Shown here one piece after another: positions 51,403-59,503 of a DNA stretch of 64,000 bases. How positions within the stretch are numbered: the first letter of the stretch is position 1; every line of letters begins with the position of its first letter. The notes beneath the pieces were generated by a model. The model saw only the letters and a program-made list of their open reading frames with translations, was not told the origin of the DNA and ran no database searches. The position numbers and the translations under genes are program-made. The stretch is from CAZEKB01 sp964512225 (lineage in GTDB: Bacteria; Myxococcota_A; UBA796; UBA9615): the NCBI GenBank assembly GCA_964512225.1, contig CAZEKB010000010.1, forward strand, positions 25,020 through 89,019. The letters run 5' to 3'.

Positions 51403-51490
51403 CGAGTTCCGTCGGCTGGGCCGTTTCCGGGGCCGCTCGCCAGCGTCGCCGCCTTGTGTCGAGGACGACCGCCGTGATATCTAGTCCAGA

Positions 51491-51518
51491 GTCTTAAAGA
51501 CGCGCGATTGCTTGTCAA
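51491..51518 (-). promoter_or_regulatory. promoter of the FHA-transglycosylase gene
   Basis: On the minus strand a perfect TTGACA (51518-51513) is followed after 16 bases by TAAGAC (51496-51491), about 89 bases before the ATG at 51402. The whole 180-base gap to the JAMM gene is AT-richer than anything nearby. On the plus strand TTGTGT (51454-51459) and TATCTA (51478-51483), 18 apart, may serve the JAMM gene. Confidence 0.45.
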
Positions 51519-51582
51519 TTCACGTCATTTCGCCTCTCTGCACCGCACGGAAGAACCGGAGAAACCGGGCGGGACGAGGTCC

Positions 51583-54405
51583 ATGGACGAACCGCTTGTT
51601 TGGGAAGATGAATCGTCCGTCGTCGAGCACTCGATCGATGTGCCGGAGGCGTTCGAATACGTGGGCGCGGTGCGCGAGGCCGCGATCCCGGACGATCACC
51701 CGAAGATCTACCTGGACTACGGCGTAGCGAAGAAGCTGCAGGCCGAGGCGCAGCGGTCGATCCGCGTGAACGCCGAGGTCGGCGGCATCCTGCTCGGGAC
51801 CACGGTCAGCGACGGCTCGATCATCAAGGTCAGCCACATCGCCATCGGCCGGGACGAAGACAGCTCGCCGGTCCACTACAAGTTCAGCTACAGCGTCTGG
51901 GACGATCTCATCGACCAGATGGAGGACATGAGCAAGGAGGCGGGGGAGACCCTCCTGCTCGTGGGCTGGTACCACACCCACCCCAACATGGCGGTGTTCC
52001 TCAGCCGCTACGACCTGCGCACGCACCGCGACTTCCACCGGCCCTACCAGTTCGCGCTCGTGCTCGCCCCGCGCGTGGGCACGCCGGACACGAAGGTCGG
52101 CTTCTTCGTGAACAGGAGGGGGAGCACGCCGCTTCTCCCCGGGCTGCGGTTGTACGACGCGTCGCCCGGGGCGGACATCGCCGCGGAGCTCCCCTGGCAG
52201 TTTCAAGAAGTAGAGGCCGAAGGGGTCGAGGAGGGGGAGGATCTCGACGACGGGGGCGACTCGCGCGACCAGACGCCCGTCGTGCACCAGCTCGGCATCG
52301 TGCGTCGCGAGGACCCGAACTGGCTGCTGCTCGGCCTGGACAAGGCCGAGGGGCCGGTCCTGCCCATCCTGGAAGGGATGGCCGCGACCGTCGTGACCGA
52401 GAAGGCCGACCGCATCGGGGTGTTGCTGGGCACGAAGACGTCGAAGAACCACGTCACGATCAATCGCGTGCGGTTCCTGGGGAAGCTCGGGGACGACACC
52501 GTGGACGAGCGCGCCGAGATCCTCGGCACGCTGCGATTCATGGCCGAGACGTTCCCGGCCCACGGGGAGCAGAAGATCCTGGGGCTCGTGCGGATCGTCT
52601 CGCCGCACCGCTTCTCCGCGGGCGACGTGTACGACCCCATCGAGAACAACATCCACGTGGCGCACCTGCTCGGGGAGGTCGGCTACGACCTGAACGAGGT
52701 GCCGTTCCAGGTGGGCGTGGTGCTGTATCCGGGCATCGAGGACGACTGCGTCTTCTTCCAGGTGTTCGCCCAGCACAAGACGAGCCGCCCGGTGCCGCTC
52801 ATGTCCATGCGGGCGATGGCCCCCGACTTCATGAAGCCCGGCGAGCGGTACGAGTGCGTCGAGGGCGACCACTTCGTCGTGGAAGAGAGCCCGTCGATGT
52901 CGGCGCCCATCTCGGGGCTGTACAAGCAGGCGGCGGCGCCCGCGCCCCCGCCCCTGCTCGAGCCCGAAGACACCGCGACCGCGGCGGACTTCGCGGCCGT
53001 CGCCGTCATCGATCCCGACTTGGAGATCGGGGGGACGCAGCGCAGCAGCCGAGGATTGGTGCTGGGGGCCGTGGTCGTGCTCGTGCTCGCCCTCGCCGCC
53101 ATCGCCGTCCTGCTCCCGGGCGGTGAGGAGGCCCCGAAGACCACCCAGGAGGCGGCGGAGGATCTGGACGCCGTGCTGGACTCCGTGGGCGACCCCTACC
53201 ACTACACCCTCAGCGGGTGCGGCTCGCTGTGGAACCCGGGCATCCCCTGCGAGCCCTTCGCCGAGGCCGACGCGAGCGTCGCGGCGCTCATCACGGTCGA
53301 GCTGTTCCCCGCCTACGCGGCGGCGACGTTCAATCCGCTCGACGCGTGGCTGATCCCGACCAAGGACGCGGGCCGCCGGATGAAGCTCGAGCGGACCAAG
53401 GAGGGCAAGAAGCTCGTGTTCGCGGTCCAGCGCGGAGAGGACCGGTGGGACGCGATCTGGGCGGGCGGCGAGCCGGTGGACGTGAGCGTCGTGCTCGCGC
53501 CCCGCGGCGCCGAGCTGGAGATCGAGGACGAGCTGTCCGCGCTGCGTCGCACGGAGGTGCTGCGCATCACCGTCCCCGCCCCCGGCACGGCGCCGAAGGA
53601 CCGCGCCGGTGAGGCCGGGACCGAGGGCGGCGACGACCCGGAGCTGAGCGAGCGGCCGGCTCAGAAGGCCGGGAGCTGGGCGTTCGCGGACGGCACCCAC
53701 GACGCCACCGTCCGCTGGGACGGCAAGGACGAGACCTTCTCATCCCCGGTCGTCGTGACCGGCGGGGCCGCCGGAACCTGGGCGCTCCGGGTGGCGACGA
53801 AGCCCGGGGGCACGCCCCTGGCGGAGAAGAGCGCGAAGGCGAAGGGCGCGCGGCAGGATCTCAGCGGTGCGCTGGGCGAGCTGCTGGGACGACCGGCCGT
53901 GGCCGCGACCGTCGCGGAGCTCGTGCTTCGGTCGGGCTCGGCGGTGTTCGTCGACCTCGTGCCGCCCGAGGGGCAGGCGCTGAACCTGCGCGTCTCCGTG
54001 GGCGCGATGATGGTCGAGCACAAGGTCTGCGTGATGATGGCGGGCCCCGACGGCAGCGGCGTGTCCGGCCAGGCCCAGGTCAACGGCGGCGGCATGCGGC
54101 CGACGTTCTCGCCCAACAAGGACGGGGTGCCGGAGTGCGCCGACGGAGGCAAGAGCGGCCGCTGGTCGTCCGTCACGTTCGGGCCCGGCAAGGCCAAGGT
54201 CGAGTTCGTCTACCAGGGCGACGACGGCGCGCTGTCGCCCGCCAAGGGACAGAGCCAGTTCGGTCTGCTGTCCCGCAAGTGGAACGACCCGGCTCACGGC
54301 AGCAAGTGCCTGGGGGTGACGATCAACCTGGGCAACTCCGGGATGCAGAAGTCCGTCCCGACGGCCGTCCCGCTCTACTCCCTCGTCGACGGCGCCTGCC
54401 GCTAG
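51583..54405 (+). CDS. membrane-anchored JAMM/MPN deubiquitinase-like protein
   Basis: A 940-residue protein starting at ATG 51583. Its JAMM/JAB domain (about 40-175) has Glu65 in AEVGGILLG and the full motif H131-x-H133-x7-S141-x2-D144 (GWYHTHPNMAVFLSRYD), so it should be an active Zn isopeptidase. A second MPN-like domain (about 260-400: RIGVLLGTKTSKNHVTINRV) lacks the HxH and is presumably structural, as in paired eukaryotic MPN+/MPN- subunits. One transmembrane helix (about 491-511) leads to about 430 extracytoplasmic residues with several cysteines, fold unknown. The orientation puts the protease in the cytosol. It is the natural deconjugase for the cassette at 40493-43635. Confidence 0.92.
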   Translation: MDEPLVWEDESSVVEHSIDVPEAFEYVGAVREAAIPDDHPKIYLDYGVAKKLQAEAQRSIRVNAEVGGILLGTTVSDGSIIKVSHIAIGRDEDSSPVHYKFSYSVWDDLIDQMEDMSKEAGETLLLVGWYHTHPNMAVFLSRYDLRTHRDFHRPYQFALVLAPRVGTPDTKVGFFVNRRGSTPLLPGLRLYDASPGADIAAELPWQFQEVEAEGVEEGEDLDDGGDSRDQTPVVHQLGIVRREDPNWLLLGLDKAEGPVLPILEGMAATVVTEKADRIGVLLGTKTSKNHVTINRVRFLGKLGDDTVDERAEILGTLRFMAETFPAHGEQKILGLVRIVSPHRFSAGDVYDPIENNIHVAHLLGEVGYDLNEVPFQVGVVLYPGIEDDCVFFQVFAQHKTSRPVPLMSMRAMAPDFMKPGERYECVEGDHFVVEESPSMSAPISGLYKQAAAPAPPPLLEPEDTATAADFAAVAVIDPDLEIGGTQRSSRGLVLGAVVVLVLALAAIAVLLPGGEEAPKTTQEAAEDLDAVLDSVGDPYHYTLSGCGSLWNPGIPCEPFAEADASVAALITVELFPAYAAATFNPLDAWLIPTKDAGRRMKLERTKEGKKLVFAVQRGEDRWDAIWAGGEPVDVSVVLAPRGAELEIEDELSALRRTEVLRITVPAPGTAPKDRAGEAGTEGGDDPELSERPAQKAGSWAFADGTHDATVRWDGKDETFSSPVVVTGGAAGTWALRVATKPGGTPLAEKSAKAKGARQDLSGALGELLGRPAVAATVAELVLRSGSAVFVDLVPPEGQALNLRVSVGAMMVEHKVCVMMAGPDGSGVSGQAQVNGGGMRPTFSPNKDGVPECADGGKSGRWSSVTFGPGKAKVEFVYQGDDGALSPAKGQSQFGLLSRKWNDPAHGSKCLGVTINLGNSGMQKSVPTAVPLYSLVDGACR

Positions 54406-54408
54406 CCC

Positions 54409-54424
54409 GCCCGGGGCCCCGGGC
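54409..54424. terminator. GC palindrome between convergent genes
   Basis: GCCCGGGGCCCCGGGC is a perfect 16-base palindrome in the 24-base gap between the stops of the JAMM gene and the large repeat-protein gene. A loop-out would give a short, very stable hairpin usable in both directions. No T-run. Confidence 0.35.
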
Positions 54425-54429
54425 CTCGC

Positions 54430-57400
54430 CTAGTCGTGGGGGTTGAAGATCCTCTCGCCCCAGACGGTCTCGTCGCGGACGATCTGGCGGACGATGCGGA
54501 GGAGGAAGTCGTCGAGGTCCGCCTTGGCCTCGTCGGTCCCCTTCTCGCGCCCGCCGCCGGACGTGACCGGCGTCTCCCGGCGCTTGAGCTGCTCCTGGGC
54601 CTCCCGCGCGATCGCCTCGGCCGAGAAGCCCGGGGCCTGGGCCGAGATCGTCGTGAGGTCGGCGAGCTGCCGCTTGACCATCGCGCGGAGGTCGGGCGTG
54701 TCGAGGGAGCCCGCCTCCGATCGGATCGTGCGGTGCACTCGGCTCCGTCGCAGGGGGGCGACCTCGCGCCGCTTCGCCTGCTCGTCGGCCGCGCGATGGA
54801 CCATGCCGCTCGCGTCCGCGAGGGTGGCCTGCGACGTCTCCGCGGTGGCCGAGACGCCCTGGCTCCCCTGCAGGTTCGCGATGCGGGCGAGCGTCGTGCG
54901 GCTCGCGCCGGGGCGCCGGTAGGCGCGGGTACCGCCGCGCCGCGCCGCGGACCGGGAGGCGCCCGCGACGACCGCGGTCGACTCCGAAGACGTGCCCCGC
55001 GCCGTCGCTCGAGGCGCGCTCGCGTAGGTCAGCTCGCCCCCGCCCAGGCGGGTCTCCTTCTCGATCTCCCGGCTCCGCGCGAGGACGCGGCTCAGGCCCC
55101 GAGGACCGGCGGCTGCCCGACGGGAGGGACGCTCGGTCTGCTCGGCCGTGGGGGCCGATGATCCCTGCATCCGCGGGAGCGGGAGGGCCCCCGGGCCGGC
55201 GCTGCTGCGGCGGGCGCCGGCCGCCCGCTGGATCGCCGTGGGCGCGCCCGCGGAGGAGCGATAGGCCGGGCTCGCGGTCACCGCGCCGGAGCTCGCGCGG
55301 GTCGACCACGCGGCGGTGGTGGCCGACGACGACGCGGGGTCCGCGTGGCGGGGGGCCATCCAGGGCGACGACGGGGCGGGCTCGGGATCGGGCTCGGCGG
55401 GTCGGTCGAACGCGCCGACCGGTCCGAAGCCGACCGGGAGCTCGAAGGTCGGGGCGGCGGCGCGACGGAAGCCCGTGCCGCGGCGGAGGGGCAGGCCCCC
55501 CGCGGTCGCGGCGGCGGCCTCGGAGCGGGCCACGGCGTAGCCGACGGCGGACGTGGATCGGGCGGTCGTCGCCGTCGAGGTGAGGGGAGCGCGCGCCGCG
55601 GCGGGGGAGCGCGGGGCCTCGGCGGGGTCGGCGTCCACCGGGGCCTCGAACGCGAAGGCCGCGCTCGGGAGCGACAGGCCGGGCCCGCCCGTGAGGGGTC
55701 GGGCTCGCTCGGGCGCACGCGCCGCCAGTCGACGGCTGCTGCGCCGCACGACGCCGGACGGATCGGCGGGCGTCGGGCCCGCCGTGGCGACGGCGAGGGG
55801 GATGGCCGCGCGCGACAGAGCACGGGCCACGGGGGACGCCGTGATGGCGCCCGCGTACGGCGAAGCGGAGCGAGCCGCGGCCTCGGCGACGGCGGGGCGA
55901 ACGCCGAAGGCCGACGCCGCGGCCTCGGCGGCCGGGGCCTCGACGGGTCGGGCCCCGCGCGGGGCGGCCAGCACGGCCTCGGGCGCGCTCGGTCCACGTG
56001 CTCGTCGGACCCGCGCGGGGGCGCCGAGCCCGGCGGCGGCGGTGTGGGATCGCGAGAGGACCGCGGGGGCGGTGCGCGCGGTGGAGCGCGCCGCTCGCTG
56101 GAGGATCCGCGCGGTGGGCGCAGAGGCGGCGGGGAGCGCCGCGCCCGGGCCCGCCGTGAGAGCCGTCGACACCGGCGTCGCCGACCGGGCGAGGGCCCGC
56201 GACGCGGGCGAGACGGACCGCGACACCGACCGGGCGGTGAGCGCGGAGGAGGTCGCGGGGGCCGCGCCGGGGCCCGCCGTGAGGGCGGTCGATACCGGGG
56301 TCGCGGAGCGAGCGAGGGATCGCGACGCGGGCGAGACGGACCGCGACACCGAACGGGCGGTGACCGCCGTGGACACCGGCGGCGTGTAGGGAGCGGGGGC
56401 TTCGGATCGGGCGACCTGGACCCAGGCCGCGGGAGCGGCCTCGACGGGGGCCGGGGTCGCCTCGGGGGCGGGCGCGAACAGGGGCGCGTCCGGGAGGGCC
56501 AGATCGGGCCCCGCGCCGAACCCGCGCCGGCTGCGGGCGAGGATCGCGGTGGACCGGGGGGCGGCCCGGTGCTCGGCGGCGGATCCCGGCAGGGCCCGGC
56601 TGAACGAGCGGGCGACCGTGGGGCCCGGGTCCGTCCAGCGGGAGGCGACGCCGCGCCGGGCGGCGCGGCCGACGGAGCCGCCCGCGACGGCGGGACTGCC
56701 TGCCGCGACGGCGCGCGCGACCGCGGTGGGCGCGCCGGACCAGGCGGCGGACGTGGACGACGCGGTGGGCGCCCCCGCGTAGCGCGCGAGCCGCGACGAC
56801 GCGGTGGGCGCGCCGGACCAGGGAGCGGCAGTGGACGACGCGGTGGGCGCGCCCGCGTGCCGCGCGAGGCGCGACGACGCGGTCGGCGCTCCCGACCAGG
56901 GGCGGGAGCCTGCGTCCGCCGTGGGGGCGCCGGGCCCGGAGGCGGCGCGAGCGACGGCGGTGGGGGCGCCGGACCAGGGCCTCGAGGCCGACCGGGCCGT
57001 GACGGCCGTGGAGGTCGGGGCGGCCGAGCGGGCGAGGGGAGCGGCGGCGGGGGTCGGGCCGGTGAGCGGACGCGCGGACCGCTGGATGCCGAGTTCGGGC
57101 GCCTCGGTGGGGGCGGGCGCCGCGAAGCCGGCGGGCGCGGGGGCGGCGAGCGCCAGGGCCGCGGTGGCGCCCGCGACCGGGCGACGGCGGGCGGTGTGCG
57201 GGGCGACGGCGCGCTGGACGGCGTCCGGTCCGCGGAGCCCGAGGCCGCGCTCGGTGGCGCGGGCGATCGGGGAGGACGAGACGACGGGCGACGCCGAGGG
57301 GACGGACCAGGAGGCGGCGGCGGAGCGCGTGGGGGCCGAGGAGGCGCGCGCGTACGAGCGACGGAGCGTGCCGCGGTCGACGGCGGCGGCGACCGCGGGG

Positions 57401-58569
57401 GGCGCGGACGCGGCGGCGTACCGGGCGAGCCCGCGCGGGGCCGCGACGCTCGTGGCCGCGCGGGCGGCGCTGCGAGCGACCTGGCGGGCCGTGACGGCCG
57501 TGGATCGGGCGGGGCCTGCCCCGGCGCGAGCGCGCAGCGCGGTCGAGCGCGGAGCGACGTAGGGCGCGGGGGCGGGCGGGGCCGCCGCGGGGGCTTCGGT
57601 GCGCGCGACCCGGACCCACGGCTCCTCCGCGACGGGGGGCGCTTCGGGGGCCTCGGGGGCTTCGAACGAGGGGGCGACGAGGTGCTCGAGATCGGGGTAC
57701 GCGAGCCCCGTGCGTCGCAGCGTGCTCGCCACGGAGCGGGCGACGGAGAAGCCGCGGCCCATCGACGGCGCGGCTTCGCTGCGGGCGAGGGCGTGGGCCC
57801 CCCCCCCCCGCCCCCCGGCCCCCCCGGGGCGGGCGGCGGGGGGCCGCGCCGCGGCCCAAACGGCGAGGACCCGCGTGCCCGGGCGCTGAGTCGCGCGGGG
57901 CGCGGGCGCGGACGCGGGCGTCGACCACACGCTGGCCGCGGTGCGGGAGAGGGGGCGGATGGAAGAGAAGGAGGGGCGGGGGGACGCGGTCGGCGTCGGC
58001 AGGTCCGAGGAGAATCCCGAGGGGGCGCCGAAGTAGGAGGGCGCCTCGGCGCTCGGGCCGGACAGCGGGGGGGGCGCCTGCAGGGACGCGAACGACATCG
58101 AGGGCGGGGCGACGCCGCTGGAGCGAGCGAGCCGGGCGGCCCGCGCCATGGGAGCGGTGGACGCCGCCGGGAAGATGTTCGCGGCGGGGATGGACGGCGT
58201 GGCCGGCGTGTACCGGCGGCGGATCCGCGGGATGGCCTCTTCGGCCGCCTCCTGGCGGGCGAGCCACGGGGGAGTGGCGGCGACGAAGCCGTCCTCCCAG
58301 ACGCCGGAGTCGACGCCGATGGGCGCGCGCATGGCGCGGCCCTCGCCGGTGCGCGAGGCGAGGCGAGCGATGAGGATGTCGCCGCCGATGCTGCGCTCGG
58401 AGAACCGCGCGTGGCGGGCGATGCGCTGGGCCCCGCGGGCCGACATGCGGGAGAGCATGCGGCCTTCGCCCGCGTGACGGGCGGCGCGGCGGCGCACGCT
58501 CGCGCCGGCTGCGTAGTCGCGGTTCGCCCGGCGGGCGAGGCGTGTCTCGAGAGACGTTCGTTCGGACAT
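54430..58569 (-). CDS. giant Ala/Arg/Ser/Pro-rich repeat protein, CIS-linked
   Basis: About 1379 residues from ATG 58569 (a TTG at 58635 overlapping the upstream stop is an alternative). The N-terminal 100 residues are Arg-rich helices (ETRLARRANRDYAAG, RMLSRMSARGAQRIARHARF). The following 1100 residues are low-complexity, likely disordered, with recurring short motifs such as STAVTAR, STALTAG, GAPTA, VARSEAP, LARSA and IQR, including exact internal repeats. The C-terminal 120 residues turn helical (LRAMVKRQLADLTTI, DDFLLRIVRQIVRDETVWGE). Position next to spike and membrane-anchor genes suggests a tape-measure, scaffold or cargo role; I cannot choose. Sequence around 57797-57841 may be corrupted. 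Confidence 0.8.
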   Translation of the reverse strand: MSERTSLETRLARRANRDYAAGASVRRRAARHAGEGRMLSRMSARGAQRIARHARFSERSIGGDILIARLASRTGEGRAMRAPIGVDSGVWEDGFVAATPPWLARQEAAEEAIPRIRRRYTPATPSIPAANIFPAASTAPMARAARLARSSGVAPPSMSFASLQAPPPLSGPSAEAPSYFGAPSGFSSDLPTPTASPRPSFSSIRPLSRTAASVWSTPASAPAPRATQRPGTRVLAVWAAARPPAARPGGAGGRGGGAHALARSEAAPSMGRGFSVARSVASTLRRTGLAYPDLEHLVAPSFEAPEAPEAPPVAEEPWVRVARTEAPAAAPPAPAPYVAPRSTALRARAGAGPARSTAVTARQVARSAARAATSVAAPRGLARYAAASAPPAVAAAVDRGTLRRSYARASSAPTRSAAASWSVPSASPVVSSSPIARATERGLGLRGPDAVQRAVAPHTARRRPVAGATAALALAAPAPAGFAAPAPTEAPELGIQRSARPLTGPTPAAAPLARSAAPTSTAVTARSASRPWSGAPTAVARAASGPGAPTADAGSRPWSGAPTASSRLARHAGAPTASSTAAPWSGAPTASSRLARYAGAPTASSTSAAWSGAPTAVARAVAAGSPAVAGGSVGRAARRGVASRWTDPGPTVARSFSRALPGSAAEHRAAPRSTAILARSRRGFGAGPDLALPDAPLFAPAPEATPAPVEAAPAAWVQVARSEAPAPYTPPVSTAVTARSVSRSVSPASRSLARSATPVSTALTAGPGAAPATSSALTARSVSRSVSPASRALARSATPVSTALTAGPGAALPAASAPTARILQRAARSTARTAPAVLSRSHTAAAGLGAPARVRRARGPSAPEAVLAAPRGARPVEAPAAEAAASAFGVRPAVAEAAARSASPYAGAITASPVARALSRAAIPLAVATAGPTPADPSGVVRRSSRRLAARAPERARPLTGGPGLSLPSAAFAFEAPVDADPAEAPRSPAAARAPLTSTATTARSTSAVGYAVARSEAAAATAGGLPLRRGTGFRRAAAPTFELPVGFGPVGAFDRPAEPDPEPAPSSPWMAPRHADPASSSATTAAWSTRASSGAVTASPAYRSSAGAPTAIQRAAGARRSSAGPGALPLPRMQGSSAPTAEQTERPSRRAAAGPRGLSRVLARSREIEKETRLGGGELTYASAPRATARGTSSESTAVVAGASRSAARRGGTRAYRRPGASRTTLARIANLQGSQGVSATAETSQATLADASGMVHRAADEQAKRREVAPLRRSRVHRTIRSEAGSLDTPDLRAMVKRQLADLTTISAQAPGFSAEAIAREAQEQLKRRETPVTSGGGREKGTDEAKADLDDFLLRIVRQIVRDETVWGERIFNPHD
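56156..56375. repeat. 123-base tandem repeat inside the giant gene
   Basis: Two consecutive units starting at 56156 and 56279, each 41 codons, encode TARSVSRSVSPASR, LARSATPVSTALTAGPGA with only a few changes. The second copy is nearly complete. Recent in-frame duplication is the simplest explanation. Confidence 0.7.
56715..56980. repeat. 78-base tandem repeats inside the giant gene
   Basis: About three units spaced 78 bases apart (26 codons), starting near 56725, 56803 and 56881, encode PWSGAPTASSRLARHAGAPTASS-type blocks. Each unit has two GAPTA motifs. Copy number is likely to vary between strains. Confidence 0.7.
57797..57841. other. C/G homopolymer tract, suspect sequence
   Basis: A run of almost uninterrupted C and G inside the giant gene where the predicted peptide turns into Pro/Gly/Arg. 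It resembles the degenerate end of the window and may hide a miscalled length, so the frame of the giant gene before and after this point should be treated with caution. Confidence 0.5.
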
Positions 58570-58631
58570 CGTCGTTTCCCCGGCGGCCGGTTCAGGGCCG
58601 AATGGCGAGACGTTCAGGACGCGGTGGTCGG

Positions 58632-59015
58632 TCAATCACCGACCAGGACTCCGTGTCCCCAGAGGTTGACGTGATGATCGGCCCGGACTTCGACGTCCCG
58701 GCCGGAGTGGATGTCCACCTCCCGGTGAGCCTCCACGGTAATGGAATCTTCGGCGCGCAGATGCACGTTCTTGGCGGCGAGCGTGAGGTCCGCGGCGGGC
58801 GCCTCGAGCCGCACCTCCGGCCCGGCCCAGCGCATGGTGAGGGAGTCGCCCTCGATCACCAGCTCGACGGCCGCCCCGTCGCGGGGGACCAGCGTGACGG
58901 TGCCGCTGCGGTCGTCGCCCACGACGTCCACGCGGAACGCGCCCACCTGCCCCGAGAAGGCGGGCTCCTCGGCGGGAGCGACGAGCTCCAGCGCAGCGCG
59001 GGGGTCGGCCATCAT
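58632..59015 (-). CDS. small beta-helix spike-like protein
   Basis: A 127-residue protein starting at ATG 59015 after GGGGAGG. The C-terminal 70 residues are short strands with alternating polar residues (VRLEAPAADLTLAAKNVHLRAEDSITVEAHREVDIHSGRDVEVRADHHVNLWGHGVLVGD), closely resembling the beta-helix tip of gp5/VgrG spikes and the C-terminal halves of the spike genes at 21757 and 22508. The N-terminal part is a small beta-domain (FRVDVVGDDRSGTVTLVPRD). It lacks the OB fold. It could cap a spike or link cargo to it. Its start overlaps the previous stop, so it is co-translated with the gene at 59012. Confidence 0.8.
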   Translation of the reverse strand: MMADPRAALELVAPAEEPAFSGQVGAFRVDVVGDDRSGTVTLVPRDGAAVELVIEGDSLTMRWAGPEVRLEAPAADLTLAAKNVHLRAEDSITVEAHREVDIHSGRDVEVRADHHVNLWGHGVLVGD

Positions 59016-59500
59016 CGCCTCCCCACGCGGCGCTCTTCGCCCATGAGCGCGAGGCCTCGTCGCACGCCCCGCACGCGAGCCGCCACGTGCTCTTCGATCT
59101 CGCGGTCGGACATGCCCTGACCCGCCAGCTCCTCGTACCACTTCTCGAACACGGTGCCGGTGCCCTTGCCCTTGTCGCTGGAGCCGTCGTCGGCGTCGCG
59201 TCGCACGGTCTCCTCGCGGCGGCGGATCCCCTGGGCGGCGTCGAGCACCTCCATCTCCACGACCTTGCGGACGAGGCGGCTGCGCATGTCGGCGACTTCC
59301 TGGCTGGGCAGCTCGACCTCGCTGCGCGCGATCACCTCCAGGTCCTCGGGAGCCCGAGTCAGGAGCGAGTCGCCGGAGCGTTCACCGAGGCGCAATACAG
59401 TCCGAGACGGGGAGCGGCGGGCTCGACGCAGCATGCGCGTTTCGCCTCGCTCGACCAGTCTTCCGACGCCCCGTTTCTCCGTATCCGCGGGCGGTGCCAT
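59012..59500 (-). CDS. small basic/charged protein, unknown
   Basis: A 162-residue highly charged protein without signal or membrane segment. The N-terminal 45 residues are Arg-rich (MLRRARRSPSRTVLRLGERSG), and the central part is helical (LPSQEVADMRSRLVRKVVEMEVLDAAQGIRRREETVRRD). The C-terminal helix (VFEKWYEELAGQGMSDREIEEHVAARVRGVRRGLALMGEE) looks like a small adaptor. It lies four bases after the VWA gene and overlaps the spike-like gene, so all belong to one leftward operon. Function unknown. Confidence 0.8.
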   Translation of the reverse strand: MAPPADTEKRGVGRLVERGETRMLRRARRSPSRTVLRLGERSGDSLLTRAPEDLEVIARSEVELPSQEVADMRSRLVRKVVEMEVLDAAQGIRRREETVRRDADDGSSDKGKGTGTVFEKWYEELAGQGMSDREIEEHVAARVRGVRRGLALMGEERRVGRR

Positions 59501-59503
59501 GAC

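Noticed and set aside
54323..58674. Long frames in other phases and on the plus strand over the giant gene
   Set aside because: Low-complexity Arg/Gly or Gly/Arg proteins produced by the GC skew of the repeats. The leftward frame ending in an ordinary helical domain, with overlap-coupled neighbours, is the coding one.
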